Origin: Pseudomonas sp. R28(2017)
GTDB taxonomy: Bacteria > Pseudomonadota > Gammaproteobacteria > Pseudomonadales > Pseudomonadaceae
Direction of reading: 5' to 3'
Length of the DNA: 64,000 bases
Assembly (NCBI RefSeq): GCF_002112505.1
Contig: NZ_NEHW01000002.1
Coordinates: 248,001 to 312,000, forward strand
Positions 5,834 to 14,150 of this stretch are shown here, one piece after another. The position numbers and the translations under genes are program-made. Within the stretch, counting starts at the first letter, position 1, and each line of letters begins with the position of its first letter. The notes under the pieces are model-generated. The model was not told where the DNA came from and ran no database searches. It saw only the letters and a program-made list of their open reading frames with translations.

Positions 5834-7786
5834 TCACTCAGCCAGTTCGACCAACACCGTCCCTTCGCTGACCATATCCCCTTCCTGGCAGAACAGCGCC
5901 TTTACCGTCCCGGCATGGGGCGCACGAATGCTGTGTTCCATCTTCATGGCTTCCAGCACCACCAGTGCAGTCCCGGCCTCCACCACCTGCCCAGGCTCGA
6001 CCAGCACACGCACGATGCTGCCGTTCATGGGCGCCCCGAGCCCGCCCTGATGGCTATGGCTGGCCTCAGCCTCGGCAATCGGGTCGAAGGCTTCGACGGC
6101 GTGCATCTCGCCATCCCAGCGCAGGAACAACGTGCCAGCGCGGCGCACCGCCAGGTAGCGGCGACGGATGCCGTTCTCGTCATGGCCCAGCTGCTCGCCA
6201 TCAAGCTGCCAGGTCGAAGCGGCACTGCGCTCCAGGGCAACCGCCTGGCGTTCGCCACCACTGACCAGATGCAGGCTGCTGCGCGCTGGCAGCCCCAGGC
6301 GCAGGCCATTGCGCTCGGCCCACGGCGAGCGGCAATCGTCGGCCCGCTGGTGCGGAGCCTGGCCTTGCAGCCAGGCCTCTGCCGCGGCTTCCCAGAAGCC
6401 CGCTGGCAACGCCTGCGGGGCCGGTAACAGCACCTCCTGATGGCGTGGGATGAAACCGGTATCCAGCTCTGCCGCCGCGAAGGCCGGGTGGGCGAGAATG
6501 CGGCGCAGGAAGGCAATGTTGGTTTTCAGCCCGCCGATGGCGAACTCATCGAGCATCGCCAGCAAGCGCAGGCGTGCCTGCTCGCGGTCCTGCCCCCAGG
6601 CAATCAGCTTGCCCAGCATCGGGTCGTAGAACGGCGATACCACATCGCCTTCGCTGACCCCGCTGTCCACCCGGCGGCCTTCGCCTGGTGCCGATTCGCG
6701 GTACAGCGTGAGCGTACCGGTGGCCGGCAGGAATTCATTGGCCGGGTCCTCGGCATACAGCCGCACCTCGATGGCGTGGCCGATCAGCGGTACCTGGGCC
6801 TGCGTGATCGGCAACGGCTCGCCGCAGGCCACGCGAATCTGCCAGGCCACCAGGTCGAGGCCGGTGATGGCTTCGGTGACCGGGTGCTCCACCTGCAGGC
6901 GGGTGTTCATCTCCATGAAGAAGAATTCGCCACGGGCATCGAGCAGAAACTCGACGGTACCGGCACCGACATAGCCAATGGCCTGGGCCGCGCGTACCGC
7001 AGCCTCTCCCATGGCCCGGCGCAGTTCGGCGGACAGGCCGGGTGCCGGCGCTTCTTCGACCACCTTCTGGTGGCGACGCTGGATCGAACAGTCACGCTCG
7101 TTGAGGTACAGGCAGTTGCCGTGCTGGTCGGCGAACACCTGGATCTCCACATGGCGTGGCTTGAGCACGTACTTTTCCACCAGCATGCGCGCATCGCCGA
7201 ACGATGACTGCGCCTCACGCTGAGCCGAAGCCAGGGCGTCGGCCAGCTGGCTTTCGTCCTCGACCACCTTCATGCCCTTGCCGCCACCCCCGGCGCTGGC
7301 CTTGAGCAGCACCGGGTAGCCGATGCGTTCGGCGGCGGCGCGGAAGGTGTCCAGGTCTTGCGCTTCACCGTGGTAGCCGGGCACCAGCGGCACGCCGGCG
7401 TTCTCCATCAGCGCCTTGGCGGCCGACTTGCTGCCCATGGCATCGATGGCGCTGGCCGGTGGGCCGAGGAAGATCAGCCCGGCCTGTTCGATGGCGCGGG
7501 CAAAGCCTGCGTTTTCAGACAGGAAGCCATAGCCCGGGTGGATAGCCTGGGCGCCGCTGGCCTTGGCTGCGGCGAGAATCTTGTCGACCACCAGGTAGCT
7601 GTCGGCGGCCTTGCTGCCGCCCAGGTCGACACGGATGTCGGCTTCACGGCTGTGGCGGGCGTCACGGTCGGTGGCGCTGTGCACGGCGACCGTGGTCAGG
7701 CCCATGGCCTTGGCGGTGCGCATCACCCGGCAGGCGATTTCGCCGCGGTTGGCGACCAGCAGGGTGGTCAAAGCGGGGCGGCTCAT
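5834..7786 (-). CDS. liuD: Methylcrotonyl-CoA carboxylase biotin-containing alpha subunit
   Basis: 650 residues. An N-terminal biotin carboxylase (VANRGEIACRVMRTAKAMG at about 11; ATP-grasp glycine loop ASAGGGGKGMK near 160; EMNTRLQVEHPVTE near 290) is joined by a linker to a C-terminal biotinyl domain with EAMKMEH, biotinylated lysine K615. With LiuB it carboxylates 3-methylcrotonyl-CoA to 3-methylglutaconyl-CoA in leucine and isovalerate catabolism. It is the last gene of the liuABCD unit; its ATG overlaps the end of liuC by 4 bp (ATGA), indicating translational coupling. Context separates it from acetyl-, propionyl- or geranyl-CoA carboxylase. Confidence 0.95.
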   Translation of the reverse strand: MSRPALTTLLVANRGEIACRVMRTAKAMGLTTVAVHSATDRDARHSREADIRVDLGGSKAADSYLVVDKILAAAKASGAQAIHPGYGFLSENAGFARAIEQAGLIFLGPPASAIDAMGSKSAAKALMENAGVPLVPGYHGEAQDLDTFRAAAERIGYPVLLKASAGGGGKGMKVVEDESQLADALASAQREAQSSFGDARMLVEKYVLKPRHVEIQVFADQHGNCLYLNERDCSIQRRHQKVVEEAPAPGLSAELRRAMGEAAVRAAQAIGYVGAGTVEFLLDARGEFFFMEMNTRLQVEHPVTEAITGLDLVAWQIRVACGEPLPITQAQVPLIGHAIEVRLYAEDPANEFLPATGTLTLYRESAPGEGRRVDSGVSEGDVVSPFYDPMLGKLIAWGQDREQARLRLLAMLDEFAIGGLKTNIAFLRRILAHPAFAAAELDTGFIPRHQEVLLPAPQALPAGFWEAAAEAWLQGQAPHQRADDCRSPWAERNGLRLGLPARSSLHLVSGGERQAVALERSAASTWQLDGEQLGHDENGIRRRYLAVRRAGTLFLRWDGEMHAVEAFDPIAEAEASHSHQGGLGAPMNGSIVRVLVEPGQVVEAGTALVVLEAMKMEHSIRAPHAGTVKALFCQEGDMVSEGTVLVELAE

Positions 7787-8598
7787 GGGCGCGGCTCCTT
7801 CTTGTCGTCGGTTTGCCAGGCAGGGCGCCGCTTTTCCAGGAAGGCGCGCAGGCCCTCCTGGCCTTCGGCGCTGACGCGGATGCGGGCGATGGTGTTTTCG
7901 CAGTAGCGGCGCAGGGCCGGGCTGAGTTCGCCGTCGTCCACTTCGCGCAGCAGGTCCTTGGTGGCGCGCAGTGCTTGCGGGCTGTTCTGCAGCAGGTTGC
8001 TTACCCAGGCTTCGACCTGGGCATCCAGTTCACTGGCCGGGTACACCTCGGCCAGCAGGCCCAGCTCGCGGGCCCGCACGCCGCTGAAGCGCTCGGCGGT
8101 CAGGGCATAGCGGCGTGCGGCACGTTCGCCGATGGCCTTGACCACGAACGGGCTGATCACTGCCGGGGCCAGGCCGATGCGCACTTCCGACAGGCACAGC
8201 TGGGCGTCTTCGGCGCCGATGGCCATGTCACAGCAACTGATAAGCCCCAGCGCGCCGCCGAAGGCCGCGCCTTGCACCACGGCCAGGGTCGGCGCCTTCA
8301 GGCGATGCAGGGCGTACATCAGCTCGCCGAGTTCGCGGGCGTCATCGAGGTTGGTGTTGAAGTCCAGCTGCGCCGATTGCTGCATCCAGGCCAGGTCGGC
8401 GCCGGCGCTGAAGTGCCGGCCACGGCCGCGCAGCAGCAGGAAGCGCAGGCTGGCGTCCTCGGCCAACTGGTCGAGGGCCACGATCAGTTCGCGGATCATC
8501 AGCGCGTTGAAGGCATTGTTCTTGTCCTCGCGGCTCAGCCACAGGGTGGCAAAGCCGCGCGGGTCGCGGATCACTTCGAGGGTGCTGAAATCGCTCAT
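7783..8598 (-). CDS. liuC: Methylglutaconyl-CoA hydratase (crotonase family)
   Basis: 271 residues, the usual crotonase length. The oxyanion-hole segments are HFSAGADLAWM (about 63) and VVQGAAFGGALGLISCCD (about 107), and the acid/base region SEVRIGLAPAVISPFV lies near 140. It hydrates 3-methylglutaconyl-CoA to HMG-CoA, the step after LiuB/LiuD. Only 3 bp separate it from the upstream liuB, and it overlaps liuD by 4 bp. Specificity is assigned from position in the liu operon. The HMG-CoA lyase gene (liuE/mvaB) is not here and must lie elsewhere. Confidence 0.93.
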   Translation of the reverse strand: MSDFSTLEVIRDPRGFATLWLSREDKNNAFNALMIRELIVALDQLAEDASLRFLLLRGRGRHFSAGADLAWMQQSAQLDFNTNLDDARELGELMYALHRLKAPTLAVVQGAAFGGALGLISCCDMAIGAEDAQLCLSEVRIGLAPAVISPFVVKAIGERAARRYALTAERFSGVRARELGLLAEVYPASELDAQVEAWVSNLLQNSPQALRATKDLLREVDDGELSPALRRYCENTIARIRVSAEGQEGLRAFLEKRRPAWQTDDKKEPRP

Positions 8599-8601
8599 GG
8601 G

Positions 8602-10209
8602 TCACATCCGGAATATGCCGAAGCGGCTCTGTTCGATCGGCGCGTTCAACGCGGCTGACAACGCCAGGCCCAGCACCTCGCGGGTCTGCGCCGGGTCGAT
8701 GACACCGTCGTCCCACAGGCGGGCGCTGGAGTAGTAGGGGTGGCCCTGGTGCTCGTACTGGTCGAGGATCGGCTGCTTGAGCCTGGCCTCGTCCTCGGCA
8801 CTGAAAGCCTGGCCGCTGCGTTCGCTCTGCTCGCGCTTGACCTGGGCCAGCACCCCGGCGGCCTGCTCGGCGCCCATCACACCAATGCGTGCGTTGGGCC
8901 ACATCCACAGGAAGCGCGGGTCGTAGGCGCGGCCGCACATGCCGTAGTTGCCGGCACCGAAGCTGCCGCCGATGATCACCGTGAACTTCGGCACCTGGGC
9001 GCAGGCGACGGCGGTGACCAGCTTGGCGCCGTGCTTGGCGATGCCGCCTTCCTCGTACTTCTTGCCGACCATGAAGCCAGTGATGTTCTGCAGGAACAAC
9101 AGCGGGATGCCGCGCTGGCAGGCCAGCTCGATGAAGTGCGCACCTTTTTGCGCAGCTTCGGCAAAGAGGATGCCGTTGTTGGCCAGGATCGCCACCGGGT
9201 AGCCGTGCAGGTGGGCGAAACCGCACACCAGGGTGGTGCCGAACAGCGCCTTGAACTCATCGAACACCGAGCCGTCGACCAGCCGTGCGATCACTTCGCG
9301 CACGTCGAAGGGCTGCTTGGCATCGGCCGGGACTACGCCATACAGTTCGTCGGCGTTGTACAGCGGTGCCACCGGTGCCTGGCGCTGCAGCTTGCCGAGC
9401 TTGTGCCAGTTGAGGTTGGCGACGCTGCGCCGGGCGATGGCCAGGGCGTGTTCGTCGTTGTCGGCGTAGTGGTCGGCGACGCCGCTGGTGCGGCAGTGCA
9501 CATCGGCGCCGCCGAGGTCTTCGGCGCTGACCACTTCACCGGTGGCGGCTTTCACCAACGGTGGCCCGGCGAGGAAGATGGTCGCCTGCTGGCGCACCAT
9601 GATCGCTTCGTCGGCCATGGCCGGTACATAGGCGCCACCGGCGGTGCACGAGCCCATCACCACGGCGATCTGCGGGATACCCAGCGCGCTCATGTTGGCC
9701 TGGTTGAAGAAGATCCGCCCAAAGTGCTCGCGGTCGGGGAACACTTCATCCTGACGCGGCAGGTTGGCGCCGCCGGAATCCACCAGGTAGATGCACGGCA
9801 GGCGGTTCTGCAGGGCGATGGTCTGCGCGCGCAGGTGCTTCTTCACCGTCAGCGGGTAGTAGGAGCCGCCTTTGACCGTGGCGTCGTTGGCCACGATCAT
9901 GCATTCAACGCCTTCGATGCGGCCGATGCCGGCGATCACGCCGGCGGCCGGCACGTCTTCGCCGTACACCTCATGGGCGGCCAGCTGGCCGATCTCGAGG
10001 AACGGCGAGCCCGGGTCGAGCAGGCGGTCGATGCGTTCGCGCGGTAGCAGCTTGCCACGCGAGGTGTGCCGCTCCTGAGCCTTGGGCCCGCCGCCCTGGG
10101 CCACCTGGGCGAGCAGGCCGCGCAGGGCCTGGACCTGTTCGAGCATGGCCGCGCTGTTGCCGGCGAACTCCGCCGAACGCGGGTTGATCTGGGTGTGCAA
10201 GGTAGCCAT
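8602..10209 (-). CDS. liuB: Methylcrotonyl-CoA carboxylase carboxyltransferase beta subunit
   Basis: 535 residues, the normal length for the beta subunit. N- and C-terminal carboxyltransferase halves are visible: [18 protein letters not shown] near 142, [16 protein letters not shown] near 185, [18 protein letters not shown] near 375, and [18 protein letters not shown] near 415. It moves CO2 from biotin on LiuD to 3-methylcrotonyl-CoA. It follows liuA by 19 bp and precedes liuC by 3 bp on the same strand. Confidence 0.96.
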   Translation of the reverse strand: MATLHTQINPRSAEFAGNSAAMLEQVQALRGLLAQVAQGGGPKAQERHTSRGKLLPRERIDRLLDPGSPFLEIGQLAAHEVYGEDVPAAGVIAGIGRIEGVECMIVANDATVKGGSYYPLTVKKHLRAQTIALQNRLPCIYLVDSGGANLPRQDEVFPDREHFGRIFFNQANMSALGIPQIAVVMGSCTAGGAYVPAMADEAIMVRQQATIFLAGPPLVKAATGEVVSAEDLGGADVHCRTSGVADHYADNDEHALAIARRSVANLNWHKLGKLQRQAPVAPLYNADELYGVVPADAKQPFDVREVIARLVDGSVFDEFKALFGTTLVCGFAHLHGYPVAILANNGILFAEAAQKGAHFIELACQRGIPLLFLQNITGFMVGKKYEEGGIAKHGAKLVTAVACAQVPKFTVIIGGSFGAGNYGMCGRAYDPRFLWMWPNARIGVMGAEQAAGVLAQVKREQSERSGQAFSAEDEARLKQPILDQYEHQGHPYYSSARLWDDGVIDPAQTREVLGLALSAALNAPIEQSRFGIFRM

Positions 10210-10228
10210 GTGCGCCCGTCCCCTGTGC

Positions 10229-11392
10229 TCAGCGGGTTTCGTTGAACAGTTCGCGGCCGATCAGCATCCGGCGGATTTCGCTGGTGCCGGCACCGATTTC
10301 GTACAGCTTGGCGTCGCGCAGCAGGCGGCCAGCCGGGAATTCGTTGATGTAGCCATTGCCGCCGAGAATCTGGATCGCTTCCAGGGCCATTTGCGTGGCG
10401 CGCTCGGCGGTGTAGAGGATCACCCCGGCGGCGTCCTTGCGCGTGGTCTCGCCACGGTCGCAGGCCTGGGCCACGGCATACAGGTAGGCGCGGCTGGCAT
10501 TGAGCTGGGTGTACATGTCGGCGATCTTGCCCTGGATCAGCTGGAACTCGCCGATGCTCTGGCCGAACTGCTTGCGGTCGTGGATGTACGGCACCACCAG
10601 GTCCATGCAGCTTTGCATGATGCCGGTCGGGCCACCGGACAGCACCACGCGCTCGTAGTCCAGGCCGCTCATCAGCACGCGCACGCCACCGTTGAGCTGG
10701 CCGAGGATGTTTTCTTCCGGTACTTCGACGCCGTCGAAGAACAGCTCGCAGGTGTTGGAACCGCGCATGCCCAGCTTGTCGAACTTGTTGCTGCGGCTGA
10801 AGCCTTTCCAGTCACGCTCGACGATGAACGCGGTGATGCCGTGCGGGCCCTTGTCCAGGTCGGTCTTGGCGTAGATCACGTAGGTGTTGGCGTCGGGGCC
10901 GTTGGTGATCCAGGTCTTGCTGCCGTTGAGCACGTAGCGGTCGCCGCGCTTCTCGGCGCGCAGCTTCATCGACACCACGTCGGAACCGGCGTTGGGCTCG
11001 CTCATGGCCAGGGCGCCGATGTGCTCGCCGCTGATCAGCTTGGGCAGGTACTTGAGCTTCTGCTCGTGGGTGCCGTTGCGGTTGATCTGGTTGACGCAGA
11101 GGTTGGAGTGGGCGCCGTAGGACAGGGCGACCGAGGCCGATGCACGGCTGATCTCTTCCATCGACACCACGTGGGCCAGGTAGCCCAGGCCGGCACCGCC
11201 ATATTCCTCGGCAACGGTGATGCCCAGCAGGCCCATGTCGCCGAACTTGCGCCACATGTCGGCTGGGAACAGGTTGTCATGGTCGATCTGCGCGGCGCGC
11301 GGGGCCAGTTCGGCGGCAACGAAGGTGCGCACCTGGTCGCGGAGCATGTCGATGGTTTCGCCCAGGGCGAAGTTCAGGGTGGGGTAATGCAT
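10229..11392 (-). CDS. liuA: Isovaleryl-CoA dehydrogenase
   Basis: 387 residues, an acyl-CoA dehydrogenase of the isovaleryl type. Visible landmarks are [20 protein letters not shown] (about 61-80), the FAD/substrate segment [14 protein letters not shown] near 131, [15 protein letters not shown] near 243 (the glutamate here, four residues after GLD, fits the isovaleryl-CoA dehydrogenase catalytic base) and the C-terminal [15 protein letters not shown]. It oxidises isovaleryl-CoA to 3-methylcrotonyl-CoA and passes electrons to ETF. It is first in the liu operon, with AAGGTG upstream of its ATG. Its nearest operator-like sites lie 190-260 bp upstream, beyond a REP pair. Confidence 0.95.
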   Translation of the reverse strand: MHYPTLNFALGETIDMLRDQVRTFVAAELAPRAAQIDHDNLFPADMWRKFGDMGLLGITVAEEYGGAGLGYLAHVVSMEEISRASASVALSYGAHSNLCVNQINRNGTHEQKLKYLPKLISGEHIGALAMSEPNAGSDVVSMKLRAEKRGDRYVLNGSKTWITNGPDANTYVIYAKTDLDKGPHGITAFIVERDWKGFSRSNKFDKLGMRGSNTCELFFDGVEVPEENILGQLNGGVRVLMSGLDYERVVLSGGPTGIMQSCMDLVVPYIHDRKQFGQSIGEFQLIQGKIADMYTQLNASRAYLYAVAQACDRGETTRKDAAGVILYTAERATQMALEAIQILGGNGYINEFPAGRLLRDAKLYEIGAGTSEIRRMLIGRELFNETR

Positions 11393-11449
11393 GCTGGGGC
11401 ACCTTGTTGTTCTTGAAATTGGATAACACCGTAGCTCAAGTGTGAGTCG

Positions 11450-11553
11450 CCGAACCCTGTGGGAGCGGGCTTGCCCGCGAAAGCGTCAGCAGGATCACCG
11501 TCATTGCCTAAATGATCGCATTCGCGGGCAAGCCCGCTCCCACAGGGTTCGGC
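11450..11553. repeat. REP inverted pair b
   Basis: Two opposed REP cores with long matching outer arms (cgaaccctgtgggagcggg ... cccgctcccacagggttcg). Unusually it lies in a divergent promoter region, between the start of liuA and the LiuR-type palindromes, so a liuA transcript starting at those sites would carry it in its leader. Confidence 0.93.
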
Positions 11554-11583
11554 GTCAAGCTTGGGCCGGTGTTGTTCATCACC

Positions 11584-11599
11584 TTTACGTTAACGTAAA
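11584..11599. promoter_or_regulatory. LiuR-type operator, site 1
   Basis: TTTACGTTAACGTAAA is a perfect 16-bp palindrome. It matches the MerR-family LiuR operator motif reported from comparative genomics of branched-chain amino acid catabolism in proteobacteria (recalled, not searched). The liuR gene itself is not in the window. Confidence 0.8.
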
Positions 11600-11633
11600 C
11601 CTGCCTTTGGTCGCTGTCAATCCGATCATCACC

Positions 11634-11649
11634 TTTACGTAAACGTAAA
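11634..11649. promoter_or_regulatory. LiuR-type operator, site 2
   Basis: TTTACGTAAACGTAAA differs from site 1 at one base and lies exactly 50 bp away, centre to centre. Four bases before each site (cacc/catcacc context) are also shared, so the pair may have arisen by duplication. It is nearer the acyl-CoA synthetase start at 11714. Confidence 0.8.
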
Positions 11650-11713
11650 TCTGCGCCAGAGTATTCCCAGCTCGCTTCAGCCGTGCCCAGAACAACCACA
11701 AGAAGGGACACCC

Positions 11714-13396
11714 ATGAGTCAACCAAGCTACACCCGTGGCCGCCAGGACCAACCGCTGTTGACCCTGACCATCGGCCAGGCCTTCGACGCCACCGTGGCC
11801 CGCTGCGCCGACGGCGAAGCGCTGGTGGTGCGCCACCAGGGCCTGCGCTACAGCTGGCGGCAGCTGGCCGAACAGGTCGACACCCATGCCCGCGCCCTGA
11901 TGGCGCTGGGCGTGAACACCGGCGACCGGGTCGGCATCTGGTCGCCGAACTGCGCCCAGTGGTGCATCCTGCAGCTGGCCAGCGCCAAGGTCGGTGCGAT
12001 CCTGGTCAACATCAACCCGGCCTATCGCGTGGGCGAGCTGGAGTACGTGCTACGCCAGTCCGGCTGCCGCTGGCTGGTGTGCGCCGATGCGTTCAAGACC
12101 TCCGATTACCATGCCATGGTTCAGGAACTGGTACCGGCGTTGGCGACCGCCAACCTTGGCGAGCTGGCCAGTGAACGCCTGCCCGAACTGCGTGGGGTCA
12201 TCAGCCTGGCGGCCAACCCGCCCAGTGGCTTCCTGCCCTGGCAGGCACTGGCCGAGCGGGCAGGGCAGACCCCGGTGGAAACCTACGTGGCCCGCCAGCA
12301 CAGCCTGCAGTTCGACCAGCCGGTGAACATCCAGTACACCTCGGGCACCACCGGCGCGCCCAAGGGCGCCACGCTCAGCCATTACAACATCCTCAACAAC
12401 GGCTTCATGGTCGGCGCAAGCCTGGGGCTGACTGAGCGCGACCGCATGGTGATCCCGGTGCCGCTGTACCACTGCTTCGGCATGGTCATGGCCAACCTCG
12501 GCTGCATCACCCACGGCAGCACCATGGTCTACCCCAACGATGCCTTCGACGCCGAGTTGACCCTGCGCGCCGTGGCCGAGGAGCGCGCCAGCATCCTCTA
12601 TGGCGTACCGACCATGTTCATTGCCATGCTCGACCACCCGTCGCGCACGCAGCTGGACCTGTCGACCCTGCGCAGCGGCATCATGGCTGGGGCCACCTGC
12701 CCGATTGAGGTGATGCGCCGGGTGATCGACCAGATGCACATGGCTGAAGTGCAGATTGCCTATGGCATGACCGAAACCAGCCCGGTATCCCTGCAGACCG
12801 GCCCGGATGACGAACTGGAACTGCGCGTGACCACCGTCGGCCGCACCCAGCCGCAGCTGGAGACCAAGCTGGTGGACGCCGACGGCTGCATCGTCGCCCG
12901 CGGCGAGATCGGCGAACTGTGCACCCGTGGCTACAGCGTGATGCTCGGTTACTGGGACAACCCCCAGGCCACGGCGGATGCCATCGACCCGGCCGGCTGG
13001 ATGCACTCGGGCGACCTGGCGGTGATGGACGAGCGGGGGCATGTGCGCATCGTCGGGCGCAACAAGGACATGATCATTCGCGGCGGCGAGAACATCTATC
13101 CGCGTGAGCTGGAGGAGTTTTTCTACACCCATCCGGCGGTGGCGGATGCGCAGGTGGTGGGGATCCCGTGCAGCCGTTATGGCGAGGAGATCGTGGCCTG
13201 GATCAAGCTGCATCCGGGGCACAGTGCCACGGTTGAAGAACTTCAGAGTTGGTGCAAGGCGCGCATTGCCCACTTCAAGGTGCCGCGGCATTTCCGTTTC
13301 GTCGAAGAGTTTCCGATGACGGTGACGGGCAAGGTGCAGAAGTTTCGGATGAGAGAGATCAGTGTGGCAGAGATGACTTCTGAAACTGTCGGTTGA
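11714..13396 (+). CDS. Acyl-CoA synthetase (AMP-binding), probably in the LiuR regulon
   Basis: 560 residues of the ANL superfamily. The P-loop-like motif YTSGTTGAPKGATLSHYNI lies near 214, YGMTETSPVS near 351, the GWMHSGDLAVMDERGHVRI hinge near 433, and the adenylation lysine is in the C-terminal MTVTGKVQKFRMRE. It activates a carboxylic acid with ATP and CoA. Being divergent from liuA and sharing two LiuR-type sites, a substrate such as a branched-chain or medium-chain acid entering this pathway is likely, but the chain length cannot be read from sequence. RBS AAGAAGGG precedes the ATG. Confidence 0.9.
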   Translation: MSQPSYTRGRQDQPLLTLTIGQAFDATVARCADGEALVVRHQGLRYSWRQLAEQVDTHARALMALGVNTGDRVGIWSPNCAQWCILQLASAKVGAILVNINPAYRVGELEYVLRQSGCRWLVCADAFKTSDYHAMVQELVPALATANLGELASERLPELRGVISLAANPPSGFLPWQALAERAGQTPVETYVARQHSLQFDQPVNIQYTSGTTGAPKGATLSHYNILNNGFMVGASLGLTERDRMVIPVPLYHCFGMVMANLGCITHGSTMVYPNDAFDAELTLRAVAEERASILYGVPTMFIAMLDHPSRTQLDLSTLRSGIMAGATCPIEVMRRVIDQMHMAEVQIAYGMTETSPVSLQTGPDDELELRVTTVGRTQPQLETKLVDADGCIVARGEIGELCTRGYSVMLGYWDNPQATADAIDPAGWMHSGDLAVMDERGHVRIVGRNKDMIIRGGENIYPRELEEFFYTHPAVADAQVVGIPCSRYGEEIVAWIKLHPGHSATVEELQSWCKARIAHFKVPRHFRFVEEFPMTVTGKVQKFRMREISVAEMTSETVG

Positions 13397-13410
13397 TGTG
13401 CGGGCTCATC

Positions 13411-13506
13411 CGGCCTCTTCGCGGGCACGCCCGCTCCCACAGATACTGCGCCGAACTTGAATACGGCGCGGTATCTGTGGGAGCGGGCGTGCCCGCGAAG
13501 AGGCCG
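13411..13506. repeat. REP inverted pair c
   Basis: Opposed REP cores in the variant gcgggcacgcccgctcccac, with outer arms cggcctcttc / gaagaggccg, between the convergent acyl-CoA synthetase and the small gene at 13513. Confidence 0.93.
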
Positions 13507-13512
13507 GAAGGG

Positions 13513-13749
13513 TCAGCGCAGATCCATGGCGTTGCAAAGCCCGGCGACAAGCTCGGCAACGGTCTGGAAATCACGGCGCAAGTGCACACCGTAACGTGCC
13601 TCCAACCCCATCAGCGCAAACTCGCACTTGTCTTTGTCCAGGTGGGCCAGCCAGGTCCCCAGCCACGGGTCGACCACCCCCGCATCCTGCAAGCAGTCGA
13701 TCACTTGCCGCTCGAAATCCCTACGCCGCCAAAGGGTCACGATATTCAC
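13513..13749 (-). CDS. Small hypothetical protein with acyl-carrier-protein-like pattern
   Basis: 78 residues if the GTG at 13749 is used (GGAG about 12 bases upstream); a GTG at 13740 or a longer start at 13797 are alternatives. The C-terminal half (FALMGLEARYGVHLRRDFQ, then TVAELVAGL) has the helix pattern of acyl carrier proteins after the phosphopantetheine site. The serine of the usual DSL motif is not present: the equivalent position reads DKC. It may be a carrier-like fold without a prosthetic group, or the resemblance may be fortuitous. Not recognised otherwise. Confidence 0.5.
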   Translation of the reverse strand: MNIVTLWRRRDFERQVIDCLQDAGVVDPWLGTWLAHLDKDKCEFALMGLEARYGVHLRRDFQTVAELVAGLCNAMDLR

Positions 13750-13847
13750 GATAAAGGGGGCTCCAAGGCAGGAAACGTGAGCCCTTATCATCAGCACGAC
13801 CCGCTGGCCGCGCTACTGGCAAAAATGTCAGGCGCCGTCGTCTACCC

Positions 13848-14009
13848 TTAAGCCTTCACCGGTGGTTCATCACTCGGCGGATCGCCCACCGTCGGCGGCA
13901 TGGTCGGTTTGATCGGCAACTCGTCCGGGTCCTGTTCCGGCACGGGCGGCGGCAGGCTTGGGTCGTCGATGTTGGGGTCGGGTGTTTCCGGTGGAATGGG
14001 AATGTTCAT
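13848..14009 (-). CDS. Small proline-rich acidic protein
   Basis: 53 residues starting MNIPIPPETPDPN. About a third are proline, with many Asp/Glu and almost no hydrophobic core, so it is probably disordered. A GAGGTC precedes the ATG at 14009 at a normal distance. It is divergent from glgE. No function is recognised. It is kept because the start is well supported and the composition is that of known small Pseudomonas hypotheticals. Confidence 0.5.
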   Translation of the reverse strand: MNIPIPPETPDPNIDDPSLPPPVPEQDPDELPIKPTMPPTVGDPPSDEPPVKA

Positions 14010-14087
14010 GGCCTGACCTCGCTGGGGTGAATTGAAGAGGTGCTGCAGGCTCTGACCGCCGGCAGCTGCCGTTCGCTCAATTTTTTT

Positions 14088-14114
14088 GAACCCCATGCCC
14101 GCGCCCGGCTCTGA
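14088..14114 (+). promoter_or_regulatory. Candidate AlgU (sigma-22/RpoE-type) promoter of glgE
   Basis: GAACCC (14088-14093), a 16-bp spacer, and TCTGA (14110-14114). This compares with the AlgU consensus GAACTT-N16/17-TCTGA: the -10 is exact and the -35 matches 4 of 6. Predicted start near 14120, 30 bp before the glgE ATG. Stress control of trehalose/glucan genes by AlgU is known in pseudomonads. Confidence 0.5.
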
Positions 14115-14150
14115 ACCCTTACCGCCACCAGCCTGAGGGAGCAAGGTCCG

